Positions 43,708 through 51,950 of a stretch of DNA of 64,000 nucleotides are shown here, in pieces. Source of the stretch: Aquabacterium sp029268225. Its GTDB lineage: Bacteria; Pseudomonadota; Gammaproteobacteria; Burkholderiales; Burkholderiaceae_C. Each line of letters begins with the position of its first letter. The first letter of the stretch is position 1. The stretch is taken from positions 1 through 64,000 of the forward strand of contig NZ_JBBEYB010000006.1 of NCBI RefSeq assembly GCF_037482285.1. The letters run 5' to 3'. The notes below the pieces were generated by a model. That model was not told the DNA's origin. It was given only the letters and a program-made list of their open reading frames with translations, and ran no database searches. The translations under genes were made by a program, and so were the position numbers.

Positions 43708-44516
43708 GCGGCGGCGAACTGACCGACCGCCTCGGTTTCAGCAAAATCTTGGATGCGTACGATCTAACCGCTCGCCTGCTACCTGGGCTGTTGGTGCTCC
43801 TGCCGGCGATCTTGTCCATTGCGCTTCTGTATGGTGCCAAGAACCTGATTGCGGTCACCTTGGCTTCTGTGCTCGGTGCCTGCGGTGGCCCGTACCTCTT
43901 GTCTAGCTTCGTGCGAACTTGGGGTCAACGGGCTCAGGATCGGCTCTTTCGGCAGTGGGGAGGTCAGCCCACAACCCTGTTGCTACGACATCGCCACGGC
44001 CATTTGCCGCCACTGACGAGGGAGCGTTACCGCGAACTTGCTTCGTCACGCTTGGGTATTGCTTTACCAAGTGATGGCGAAGAAAAGGACGACCCCGCTA
44101 AGGCGGACCAGACATACGCAGCAGCGGTCGATGCCCTGCGCCCACTCACGAATGACCGGCGGGCGTTTCCGTTTGTCTTCAAGGAGCTTGTGTCCTATGG
44201 CTTCATTCGCAATGCCCATGGGTCACGCTGGGTGGGACTGGCTGTTGCTGTCGCGACGGCTGTGATGTCCCTGATGCATGCTGATGTGCTACACATGCAG
44301 CCACCATATTTGGCACAGAATAACCTGGACACTCCTCACATCGTCCTGCTGCTTGTGGCCAGTGGCTTTGCATCTCTATGGTGTTTTCACTTTACAGCGA
44401 ATACCGTTCAACAGGCGGGTTTCAGCTATGCGAAGCGACTTTTGGAGGCGCTCGAAAAGGTGCCGAAAAAGCCCAGACGTCCTAGGTCCGCTGGAGTGAG
44501 GCTTGACGCTGACTGA
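43704..44516 (+). CDS. Uncharacterised membrane protein coupled to MBL-fold gene
   Basis: A 270-residue protein. Two adjacent hydrophobic segments (about 24-45 and 48-70) are followed by a long soluble loop and a second pair of hydrophobic segments (about 172-190 and 210-230). The tail is short and basic (PKKPRRPRS). No known domain is recognised. It begins inside the stop of the MBL-fold fragment, so the two were co-translated. Position 180 bp from the transposon right end and lower GC than the flanks suggest accessory cargo, possibly defence. With its partner broken, function is doubtful. Confidence 0.6.
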   Translation: MSGGELTDRLGFSKILDAYDLTARLLPGLLVLLPAILSIALLYGAKNLIAVTLASVLGACGGPYLLSSFVRTWGQRAQDRLFRQWGGQPTTLLLRHRHGHLPPLTRERYRELASSRLGIALPSDGEEKDDPAKADQTYAAAVDALRPLTNDRRAFPFVFKELVSYGFIRNAHGSRWVGLAVAVATAVMSLMHADVLHMQPPYLAQNNLDTPHIVLLLVASGFASLWCFHFTANTVQQAGFSYAKRLLEALEKVPKKPRRPRSAGVRLDAD

Positions 44517-44665
44517 GGCAACCGACTAGCTAGCATCATGAACATCCGCTCCAGGCACAAGCTGACACTCTCCCCAGACCGACAGCTGAAAGCCGCTAAC
44601 AGCGGTCAGACAGAACTACCTGTGTCCCGATCTCAGCCTAGCGATCCGACACCCAACGCAAGAAA

Positions 44666-44694
44666 AGCCAGCCCCTCCCAATGAGACGCTGGCT
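44666..44694 (+). terminator. Hairpin before transposon right end
   Basis: AGCCAGC 44666-44672 / GCTGGCT 44688-44694, followed by CCCTTGTTT. A modest stem that may stop transcription leaving the cargo before the binding-site array. Confidence 0.45.
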
Positions 44695-44699
44695 CCCTT

Positions 44700-44978
44700 G
44701 TTTACGACTTTGGAAGCGGTGCCCACGGCACCACACTCCTAGGCAAGTTGTTTACGACTTTATTTGCGTGTTTACGACTTTATTTGCCAAAAATAATCGG
44801 CTTCACAAGGTGAGCGTTCTCGCAGATCGGGCAGCGAGGGAAAGCATGATTTGGTGCAGCAAGAAGCACAAAGCCCTGCCGGATCACAACTGCGAAGTCA
44901 TGGGGCAGGGCTGTTATCGACTTTAATGACGTGTTGTCGACTTTAATTTTCTGTTGTCGACTTTAATTGTCGAGAACA
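44700..44978. repeat. Right end of Tn7-like element with six binding sites
   Basis: Six sites of the form GTTKWCGACTTTAWTT occur at 44700-44715, 44750-44765, 44770-44785, 44913-44928, 44933-44948 and 44953-44968. Neighbouring sites within a group are spaced exactly 20 bp. The terminus is GTCGAGAACA at 44978. Positions 44795-44978 are duplicated at 2434-2617. Confidence 0.82.
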
Positions 44979-44983
44979 ATACC
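44979..44983. repeat. 5-bp target duplication ATACC, right copy (attTn7)
   Basis: Same five bases as 2618-2622. The duplication lies 19 bp downstream of the glmS stop codon, close to the position used by Tn7. Confidence 0.8.
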
Positions 44984-45002
44984 CCCGCCGAGCCTGCAGA
45001 CC

Positions 45003-46883
45003 TCACTCCACCGTCACACTCTTCGCCAGATTCCGTGGCTTGTCCACGTCCGTACCCTTCGCGCACGCCGTGTGATACGCCAGCAACTGCAACGGCACCA
45101 CGTGCAAGATGGCTGACAGCGCGCCATAGTGCTCGGGCAGGCGGATCACATGGATGCCGGGCTCAGCCTGGATCTGCGTGTCCACGTCGGCGCACACGTA
45201 CAGCTCGCCGCCGCGCGCCTTCACTTCCTGCATGTTGCTCTTGAGCTTTTCCAACAGGGTGTCGTTGGGCGCCACCACCACCACCGGCATCTCGGCCGTC
45301 ACCAGCGCCAGCGGGCCGTGTTTCAACTCACCAGCCGGGTAAGCCTCGGCGTGGATGTAGCTGATTTCCTTGAGCTTGAGTGCGCCTTCCAAGGCAATGG
45401 GGTAATGCAGACCGCGGCCCAGGAACAGCGCGTTGTCCTTGCGGGCGAAGGCTTCGGCCCAGGCCACGATCTGCGGCTCCAGCGCCAGCACGGCCTGCAA
45501 GGCCACGGGCAGGTGGCGCATGGCGCTCAGGTGTTGGGCCTCCGCTTCCGCCGTCAGGTGGCCACGCTGCTTGGCCAGCGTCAGCGTCAACAGGAACAAG
45601 CCCGCCAGCTGGGTCGTGAAGGCCTTGGTCGAGGCCACCCCCACCTCCACACCGGCACGCGTCACATAGGCCAACTTGCACTCGCGCACCATGGCGGAGG
45701 TGCTCACGTTGCAAATGGTCAGCGTCTGCGTCATGCCCAGGCTGCGCGCGTGCTTCAGCGCGGCAATCGTGTCCGCCGTTTCGCCCGACTGGCTGATGGT
45801 GACGACCAGCGTACGCGGGTCGGGCACGCTGTCGCGGTAGCGGTACTCGCTGGCAATCTCCACCTGCGTGGGGATCTTGGCGATCGACTCCAGCCAGTAC
45901 TTGGCCGCCGAACCCGAGTAATAGCTGGTCCCACACGCCAGGATCAACACGCGGTCGATCTGCTGGAACACGGCATCGGCCTCGACACCAAACAGCGTGG
46001 GCGTGATGGCCTCGATGCCTTCGAGCGTGTCGGCAATGGCGCGCGGCTGCTCGAAGATTTCCTTTTGCATGTAGTGGCGGTACGGGCCCAACTCGACCGC
46101 ACCGCTGTGCGCGGTCACAGTGCGCACCGGACGCTGTTCAGGCTCGACACGCTGGTGCACACCATCGGCGCCCAGGTGCTCGATCCAGTGGCGGCCCGGC
46201 TGCAGGTCCACCACATCGCCCTCTTCCAGGTACACGATCTGGTCGGTCACGCCGGCCAGGGCCATGGCATCGGACGCCAGGAAGCGCTCGCTGGCGTCCA
46301 CGCCGCCCACGCCCATGATCAGCGGTGAGCCCTGACGGGCACCGATGACACGCTGCGGCTCGTCACGGTGGAAGACGGCGATGGCGTAGGCACCGGTCAG
46401 GCGCGCGGTGGCGGCCTTGACGGCGGCAAACAGGTCGCCGTCGTACAGGTGGTCCACCAGATGGGCGATGACCTCGGTGTCGGTCTGGCTCAGGAACACA
46501 TAGCCCTTGGCCTGCAGTTCGCGGCGCAGTTCTTCGTGGTTCTCGATGATGCCGTTGTGCACCAGGGCCACGCGACCAGGCTTGGTGGTGGGCGCATCGG
46601 CCCCTGGGCCATGCGAGAAATGCGGGTGGGCGTTGTGCACGGCAGGCGCACCGTGCGTGGCCCAGCGGGTGTGGGCGATGCCCACGGTGCTGTCGATGCC
46701 GTCTTGCTCGGTCTGGTGACCCAGTTCGGCGACACGCTGGGTGCTGCGCGAGCGACGCAGTTGGCCGTCTTGCAACACCGCCACGCCGCAGGAGTCATAG
46801 CCCCGGTATTCCAGGCGCTTGAGACCCTCGACCAGAACCGGAACGATGTTGCGCGAGCCTACGGCGCCGACGATGCCACACAT
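45003..46883 (-). CDS. glmS: Glutamine--fructose-6-phosphate aminotransferase (isomerising)
   Basis: A 626-residue enzyme making glucosamine-6-phosphate from fructose-6-phosphate and glutamine, the first step to UDP-GlcNAc. The N-terminal Ntn amidotransferase has Cys2 (MCGIVGAVG), LEYRGYDSCG and AHTRWATHG. Two SIS domains follow (ACGTSYYSG, TISQSGETADT, STKAFTTQ). The C-terminus ends NLAKSVTVE, the coding sequence recognised by TnsD-type targeting proteins. Two Tn7-like elements have used the site downstream. The gene itself is undamaged. Confidence 0.97.
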   Translation of the reverse strand: MCGIVGAVGSRNIVPVLVEGLKRLEYRGYDSCGVAVLQDGQLRRSRSTQRVAELGHQTEQDGIDSTVGIAHTRWATHGAPAVHNAHPHFSHGPGADAPTTKPGRVALVHNGIIENHEELRRELQAKGYVFLSQTDTEVIAHLVDHLYDGDLFAAVKAATARLTGAYAIAVFHRDEPQRVIGARQGSPLIMGVGGVDASERFLASDAMALAGVTDQIVYLEEGDVVDLQPGRHWIEHLGADGVHQRVEPEQRPVRTVTAHSGAVELGPYRHYMQKEIFEQPRAIADTLEGIEAITPTLFGVEADAVFQQIDRVLILACGTSYYSGSAAKYWLESIAKIPTQVEIASEYRYRDSVPDPRTLVVTISQSGETADTIAALKHARSLGMTQTLTICNVSTSAMVRECKLAYVTRAGVEVGVASTKAFTTQLAGLFLLTLTLAKQRGHLTAEAEAQHLSAMRHLPVALQAVLALEPQIVAWAEAFARKDNALFLGRGLHYPIALEGALKLKEISYIHAEAYPAGELKHGPLALVTAEMPVVVVAPNDTLLEKLKSNMQEVKARGGELYVCADVDTQIQAEPGIHVIRLPEHYGALSAILHVVPLQLLAYHTACAKGTDVDKPRNLAKSVTVE

Positions 46884-47044
46884 GCTTTGGTGCTCCCAGA
46901 CAGAAATATCAAACGATTCCGCATCCTAGAGACTTTGAATAGAAATTTCCCATCTATTTCAAACCAAAAACGAAAGGATCAACCGAACACCGCCAACGCA
47001 AGAAATAATCCCACGAAGATTCAGATATGGTGAAATATTCATCC

Positions 47045-47542
47045 ATGAATGCAGCTCCCCCCCTTCATCTGGATGCCACCGACTTGCGCCTGCTCGCGCT
47101 GTTGCAGGACGACGCCAGCCTGTCCAACCAGGCCCTGGCCGACTTGGCCCACCTCTCACCCGCCACCTGTCACCGCCGCCTCAAGCGCCTGCGCGACGAG
47201 GGGGTGATCGAAAAACAGGTCGCCATCCTCTCGCCCCACCGCGTGGCCGAGGCGCTGGGCTGGGGCGTGAGCGCCTTGGTGGAGGTGAGCTTGGACATGC
47301 AGACCCAAGAAGCCCTGGACGCGTTCGAAGCCCTCGTGGTGGCCGATGCCCAGGTCCAGCAGTGTTGGCGGGTGTCCCCAGGCCCAGACTTTGTGCTGGT
47401 GGTACAGGTCCCCGACATGCCGGCCTACCAGGCCTTAGCGCAGCGCCTGTTCACCGCCCACCATCAGGTGCGCAATGTGCGCGCCTTCTTTGCGGTCAAG
47501 CGCGCCAAATTCGGCTCGCAAATCCCGCTGCCGCCCGCCTGA
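47045..47542 (+). CDS. Lrp/AsnC-family transcriptional regulator
   Basis: A 165-residue Lrp-type regulator. An N-terminal HTH (LDATDLRLLALLQDDASLSN, SPATCHRRLKRLRDEGVI, residues about 9-60) is followed by a RAM ligand-binding domain (VSLDMQTQEALDAFEAL, VSPGPDFVLVVQVPDM). It is divergent from glmS across about 160 bp, an arrangement conserved in related Burkholderiales. The ATG at 47045 is used; a start six codons upstream (47027) is equally open. The amino-acid effector is unknown. Confidence 0.88.
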   Translation: MNAAPPLHLDATDLRLLALLQDDASLSNQALADLAHLSPATCHRRLKRLRDEGVIEKQVAILSPHRVAEALGWGVSALVEVSLDMQTQEALDAFEALVVADAQVQQCWRVSPGPDFVLVVQVPDMPAYQALAQRLFTAHHQVRNVRAFFAVKRAKFGSQIPLPPA

Positions 47543-47546
47543 TGCG

Positions 47547-48413
47547 TCAACGTCCGCGCACGGCAGAGCGGGAGGACACCTCAGGCGCCAAGGGGTCGAC
47601 CAATTCGCCCTCGGTGCGCAGGTTCAGTGGCGCCCCATCCAAGGGGTGACGGCTGCTGCCCCCCGATCGCAGCGCACCCGGCCCCACCGCGGAGGGCAAC
47701 TCCCGCACGCTGCGCTCGCTGTACGGTGCGCTGGCGCCCAGCGTGGGCAACACGGCCAGCAACTCCTCATCAGACAAGCGCGACAACTCTTCCAGACTCA
47801 GTTTGCGCGGGGACTCGGTCACCGGCAGAGCCGGCATCGGGTCGGGCGGCAACAACACGGCAGACGCACCCTGCTCCACCTGCACCGCCATGCCTTGGGC
47901 AAACTGATTGGCCTTGTACAGCTGCCACATCCACACCCCAAGGCCGGCGGTCATGAGCAACACCAGCATCCCTGCCGCCCACACCATCGGTTGCCGCGGC
48001 CAAGGCTGGGGACGGTCAAAGGTCGGCGCGTCGTACACAGACTGCCACGGGTCGCCCAGATCCTCATCGTTTGCTGTCTCACTCGACGATGCATCTGACC
48101 GCGCGACGGCCAGGGCATCCAGAGCAATGTCCACGCCCGCGTCGGTGGATGACGATGCCCCCTCACCCGGCGAGATGGCCTCGGGCGCGGCATCAGGCAC
48201 CTCCAGCGACCGCACCGCATCGTAGGCCTGACGGCTCTCGGGGTTGATCAGCGTCTCGTAGGCCGCGTTGAGTTCCGTCAGCCGCGCCTCGCGGTGCTCG
48301 TCGTGTGGCAGCGCCTGCGCCAGCGCCCGGTACGCCGCGCGAATCACCTCAGGCGGTGCATCCTGGGTGACTTTCAAGCGTTCGTAATGGTTCACGGCAA
48401 CAACATCCAGCAC
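47547..48413 (-). CDS. J-domain protein with membrane anchor and altered HPD motif
   Basis: A 288-residue protein. Residues 8-70 form a DnaJ-type J domain (NHYERLKVTQDAPPEVIRAA, YETLINPESRQAYD). The HPD tripeptide that activates DnaK is replaced by PHD in ALPHDEHREAR, so stimulation of Hsp70 ATPase is doubtful. A single membrane segment lies at about 147-166 (MVWAAGMLVLLMTAGLGVWM), followed by a periplasmic or linker region of low complexity. It lies between the convergent Lrp gene and glmU. Role unknown; possibly an adaptor that has lost the J function. Confidence 0.8.
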   Translation of the reverse strand: MLDVVAVNHYERLKVTQDAPPEVIRAAYRALAQALPHDEHREARLTELNAAYETLINPESRQAYDAVRSLEVPDAAPEAISPGEGASSSTDAGVDIALDALAVARSDASSSETANDEDLGDPWQSVYDAPTFDRPQPWPRQPMVWAAGMLVLLMTAGLGVWMWQLYKANQFAQGMAVQVEQGASAVLLPPDPMPALPVTESPRKLSLEELSRLSDEELLAVLPTLGASAPYSERSVRELPSAVGPGALRSGGSSRHPLDGAPLNLRTEGELVDPLAPEVSSRSAVRGR

Positions 48414-48440
48414 AGCAATTGGTGACAGGATGTTAGCCGT

Positions 48441-49835
48441 TCAGCGCTTGATTTTCTGAGGGCGCTGCCACCCAGACAGGGTGACCTGTTTGCCGCGTGC
48501 GACAGCCAGGCTCTCGGCCGGAACGTCCTTGGTGATGGTGCTGCCACCACCGATGGTCACGCCTGCGCCCAGGGTGACGGGCGCCACCAGCACGCAGTTC
48601 GAACCCACATGCACATCGTCGCCGATCACGGTGCGGTGCTTGTTGGCACCGTCGTAGTTGGCCGTGATGCTGCCGGCGCCATAGTTGACGCGCTCACCCA
48701 CGGTCGCGTCGCCCAGATAGGCCAGGTGGTTGGCCTTGGCGCCGTTGCCCAGCGTGCTGTTCTTCACTTCAACGAAGTTGCCGATGTGCACCTCGTTGCC
48801 CAGCTGTGCACCGGGGCGCAGGCGGGCAAACGGCCCGATCAACGAGCCCTCGCCGACGTGCGCGCCCAGCGTGTCACCGTCGATGTGGGTAAAGGGGTGG
48901 ATGACCGCGCCGCGCCCGATCGTGGCATTGCGGATCACGCAGTTCGCACCGATCTGCACCTCGTCGCCCAGCACCACATTGCCTTCAAAGATGCAGTTGA
49001 CGTCGATGTCCACATCCTGGCCGCACTGCAAGGTGCCACGCAGGTCGAAACGAGCCGGGTCGGCCAAGCGCACGCCCTGCTCCATCAGACGCTCAGCCTG
49101 CGCACGCTGGTGGCGACGCTCCAAGTCGGCCAGCTGCGCCGGGCTGTTGACACCCAGCACCTCCACCTCGTCGCGCGGCTGTGCAGCCACCACGCTCAGG
49201 CCCTCGGCCTGGGCCATGGCGACCACGTCGGTCAGATAATACTCGCCCTGGGCGTTGTCATTGTTGAGCTGCGACAGCCAGTGCTTCAGGCGTGCGGTGG
49301 GCGCAGCCATCATGCCGGTGTAGACCTCGCAGATGGCACGCTGCTCAGGCGTGGCGTCCTTGTGTTCGACGATGGCCAGCACCTTCACGCCGGTCTCGTC
49401 ACGCACGATGCGGCCATAGCCGGTCGGGTCATCCAGACGGATGGTCAGCAGCGCCAGCTTGTCGCCCGCGCAGGCGTCCACCAGGGCTTGCGCCGTGCTG
49501 GCATGGATCAGCGGCGTGTCGCCATTGAGGATCAGGGTGATGCCGTCGTCGGGCAACACGGGCACGGCCTGCTGCACGGCGTGGCCGGTGCCCAGTTGGG
49601 GCTCCTGGCGCACGAACTGCAGCGGGGCCTGCGCAAACTCGGCCTTCATCGCCGCTTCCACCATCTCGGCGCCATGGCCCGTGATCACCACCTGCTGCGC
49701 GGCCTGCAGGCCCGATGTGCTGGCGATCACATGCGACAACATGGGCCGACCGGCCAGCTTGTGCAGCACCTTGGGACGCGAAGACTTCATGCGGGTGCCT
49801 TTGCCCGCGGCCATGATGACGATCGAAAGCGACAT
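48441..49835 (-). CDS. glmU: Bifunctional UDP-N-acetylglucosamine pyrophosphorylase / glucosamine-1-phosphate N-acetyltransferase
   Basis: A 464-residue GlmU. The N-terminal nucleotidyltransferase has MAAGKGTRMKSSRPKVLHKL and LNGDTPLI. A C-terminal left-handed beta helix of hexapeptide repeats follows (VVLGDEVQIGANCVIRNATI, GSLIGPFARLRPGAQLG). The acetyltransferase residues are near NHLAYLGDA and NYDGANKHRT. It makes UDP-GlcNAc for peptidoglycan and lipid A, the same pathway as glmS 1.5 kb away and lpxC at 58.8 kb. Confidence 0.97.
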   Translation of the reverse strand: MSLSIVIMAAGKGTRMKSSRPKVLHKLAGRPMLSHVIASTSGLQAAQQVVITGHGAEMVEAAMKAEFAQAPLQFVRQEPQLGTGHAVQQAVPVLPDDGITLILNGDTPLIHASTAQALVDACAGDKLALLTIRLDDPTGYGRIVRDETGVKVLAIVEHKDATPEQRAICEVYTGMMAAPTARLKHWLSQLNNDNAQGEYYLTDVVAMAQAEGLSVVAAQPRDEVEVLGVNSPAQLADLERRHQRAQAERLMEQGVRLADPARFDLRGTLQCGQDVDIDVNCIFEGNVVLGDEVQIGANCVIRNATIGRGAVIHPFTHIDGDTLGAHVGEGSLIGPFARLRPGAQLGNEVHIGNFVEVKNSTLGNGAKANHLAYLGDATVGERVNYGAGSITANYDGANKHRTVIGDDVHVGSNCVLVAPVTLGAGVTIGGGSTITKDVPAESLAVARGKQVTLSGWQRPQKIKR

Positions 49836-49860
49836 GAAAAACCTGAATTGAATGGGATGG

Positions 49861-50469
49861 TCAGCGATTGTCCACCGGCCGTGTGACGGTCACGGTGCGA
49901 GGGCTGACGGCCGGGTGCGGAAAATCCTTGAGCGCGGCCTCGAACAGGTAGGGCAGCAAGCCCAAGTCCACGGTGTTCTGGCGGTCGTGCACCGCGTGGG
50001 TTTCATACAGCACCTGGTTGCTGCGACGGTCGCGGATCAGCAGGTCCACCTGCATCTGCACCCAGGTGGGCTCCATCTGCATGCTCAGGCCAATGCCGCC
50101 CCAGCCACCGGTGCCCCACCAGCCCCCAAAACCGAAGCGGCCACCGCCCCAGAAGGGGTCGTAGCGCATGCTGCGGTCTTCACGGCTCTGGGCGCTGAGC
50201 TGCACGCTCACCTCGGCCTGCTCCGGCTTGTCGACCTTGCGGAAACCCGCGGCGCTCAGGGCCGGCGCGGCGGCGGCTTCCAGCTTGTCTTGCAGACCGG
50301 CTTGGGCCTGCTGCGAAGGCAGGCGCTCGAACACATACGTACCCGGCGCGCGACCGGCAGGCCAGCTGCCATAGCTGGAGACCTGGCTCACCACGTTCGG
50401 GGTGCCGGCACAACCGGCCAGGCCCAAGACACTCAGAGACCACAGAACAGCCAGCAGCCAGCGTCGCAT
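49861..50469 (-). CDS. Lipoprotein with DUF4136-like domain
   Basis: A 202-residue lipoprotein. The signal peptide MRRWLLAVLWSLSVLGLAGC has a lipobox ending at Cys20. The mature part contains YVFERLPSQQAQ and ends in a conserved-looking ALKDFPHP segment, as in DUF4136 proteins. The stretch between is rich in Gly and Trp (WGGGRFGFGGWWGTGGWGG). The ATG at 50469 lies just after the ttcA stop, so it is probably co-transcribed with ttcA. Function unknown, outer-membrane location likely. Confidence 0.78.
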   Translation of the reverse strand: MRRWLLAVLWSLSVLGLAGCAGTPNVVSQVSSYGSWPAGRAPGTYVFERLPSQQAQAGLQDKLEAAAAPALSAAGFRKVDKPEQAEVSVQLSAQSREDRSMRYDPFWGGGRFGFGGWWGTGGWGGIGLSMQMEPTWVQMQVDLLIRDRRSNQVLYETHAVHDRQNTVDLGLLPYLFEAALKDFPHPAVSPRTVTVTRPVDNR

Positions 50470-50470
50470 G

Positions 50471-51463
50471 TCACACCGCCTTTCGGATCGGGATGGCCGA
50501 CAGGGACACGGCGGTCTCGGCCGGCAGACCATTGTTCACATCACCGCAGTCTTCGTCCTCGTCGAACGCGATATCGCCGCCGGGCATGGGCTTGCCGGTG
50601 GCCTGGATCGTCGTGAACGGATAGAGCTTGCGGTCCATCAGGTGCGAGGGAATGATGTTCGACAGCGCGGTGAACATGTTGTCCACGCGGCCGGGGAACT
50701 TGCGATCCCACTCGTTGATCATCTCGCGCATCTGCTGACGCTGCAAGCCTTCCTGGCTGCCGCACAGGTTGCACGGGATGATGGGGAACTCGCGGTGTTC
50801 GGCGTACTTGGCCAGGTCCTGCTCACGGCAGTAGGCCATCGGGCGGATCACGACGTGCTCGCCGTTGTCGGTCACCAGCTTCGGCGGCATGCCCTTGAGC
50901 GTGGAGCCGAAGAACATGTTCATGAACAGGGTCTGCAGGATGTCGTCGCGGTGGTGCCCCAGGGCGATCTTGGTGCAACCCAGTTCGGTGGCCACGCGGT
51001 ACAGGATGCCGCGGCGCAGGCGCGAGCACAGCGAGCAGGTGGTCTTGCCCTCGGGCACCACGCGCTTGACCACGCTGTAGGTGTCCTGCTCTTCAATGCG
51101 GAAGGGCACGCCGACCTTGGTCAGGTACTCGGGCAGCACATGCTCGGGGAAACCGGGCTGCTTCTGGTCGAGGTTGACGGCGACGATCTCGAACTTGATA
51201 GGCGCCCGCTTTTGCAGGTTCATCAGGATGTCGAGCATGGCGTAGCTGTCCTTGCCGCCCGACATGCACACCATCACCTTGTCACCGTCTTCGATCATGT
51301 TGAAGTCGGTGATGGCTTCGCCCACTTCACGGTGCAGGCGCTTGCTGAGCTTGTTGCGCTCGAAGGCTTCCTTCTTCAGGCGCGCGGCTTCGGCGGCATC
51401 GGCTGTGTCAACGGCTTCAGGCGACAGGATGGATTCGGACATGGCGGGGGCGGCTGGGGTCAT
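50471..51463 (-). CDS. ttcA: tRNA 2-thiocytidine(32) synthetase TtcA
   Basis: About 330 residues. The ATP pyrophosphatase PP-loop is SGGKDSYAML, and the iron-sulfur ligands include TTCSLCSRLRRG and IPCNLCGSQEG. The enzyme adds sulfur to C32 of certain tRNAs. The ATG at 51463 is preferred, since residues upstream do not match the family. GGAAGG lies only two bases before it, so the next ATG at 51442 (MSESILS) is a possible alternative. Confidence 0.93.
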   Translation of the reverse strand: MTPAAPAMSESILSPEAVDTADAAEAARLKKEAFERNKLSKRLHREVGEAITDFNMIEDGDKVMVCMSGGKDSYAMLDILMNLQKRAPIKFEIVAVNLDQKQPGFPEHVLPEYLTKVGVPFRIEEQDTYSVVKRVVPEGKTTCSLCSRLRRGILYRVATELGCTKIALGHHRDDILQTLFMNMFFGSTLKGMPPKLVTDNGEHVVIRPMAYCREQDLAKYAEHREFPIIPCNLCGSQEGLQRQQMREMINEWDRKFPGRVDNMFTALSNIIPSHLMDRKLYPFTTIQATGKPMPGGDIAFDEDEDCGDVNNGLPAETAVSLSAIPIRKAV

Positions 51464-51573
51464 AACCTTCCATTTTCGCCGATTCGCCTTCAGACGCCAA
51501 ACCCGCCCCCTGCATTGCCCCCTCAGGCTGGGGCAGAACCCGTGCCGTTCCAACGGCGCCGAGTCTCAGGGCC

Positions 51574-51945
51574 TCACCACTGGCCCGCTTCCATGTGGAT
51601 GGCGACTTCACAGTCGTCAAAGATTTCCAGCTTGGCGATGCGCACGCGCACGCCTTGCACGCCGGGCAACTCCATCAGGCGCTTGCACAGCTTGCCGATC
51701 AGCGTCTCCAGCAGATTGACGTGCTGGGCGGTGCACTCCTCGATGATGATGGTGCGCACGCGGCGGTAGTCCAGCACGTGCATCAGGTCGTCGTCGCTGG
51801 GCAGCAGGGGCTGGCTGCCCATGTTCAGCTCGGCGTCCACCATGATGGGCTGCGGCGCCGTTTTCTCGTGGTCGAGCACGCCCAGGTTGGCGTCGAAGCG
51901 CAAGCCGGTCAGGTTCAGGGTCTGGTTGCCTTTGGTCAGGGACAT
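51574..51945 (-). CDS. folB: Dihydroneopterin aldolase-like protein (FolB/FolX family)
   Basis: A 123-residue tunnelling-fold protein: TGLRFDANLGVLDHEKTAPQ at the start, LDYRRVRTIIIEECTAQHVN in the middle and LETLIGKL. The Glu and Tyr/His typical of dihydroneopterin aldolase are present in part. It overlaps or abuts the SDR gene upstream: the ATG at 51945 lies 6 bp after its stop, and a GTG at 51954 overlaps it. Likely role in folate (pterin) synthesis, shared with the SDR, which could act as a pteridine-reductase-like enzyme. Confidence 0.85.
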   Translation of the reverse strand: MSLTKGNQTLNLTGLRFDANLGVLDHEKTAPQPIMVDAELNMGSQPLLPSDDDLMHVLDYRRVRTIIIEECTAQHVNLLETLIGKLCKRLMELPGVQGVRVRIAKLEIFDDCEVAIHMEAGQW

Positions 51946-51950
51946 GTCTC

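Larger units (their letters stand above)
2623..44978. mobile_element. Tn7-like element inserted at glmS attTn7 (about 42.4 kb, no tns genes seen)
   Basis: The borders are read directly: a left terminus TGTTCTCGAC at 2623, a right terminus GTCGAGAACA at 44978, and flanking ATACC copies. Both ends carry variants of the same binding site, spaced on the left and closely packed on the right, as in Tn7. The right end faces the 3' end of glmS, the classical Tn7 orientation. No tnsA, tnsB, tnsC or tniQ/tnsD homologue is found between the ends, so the element is non-autonomous or has lost its machinery. The interior mixes defence-like genes, a RIT element, a catabolic island and a GC-rich nitrogen block. 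Whether all of it was ever mobilised together is uncertain. Confidence 0.75.
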
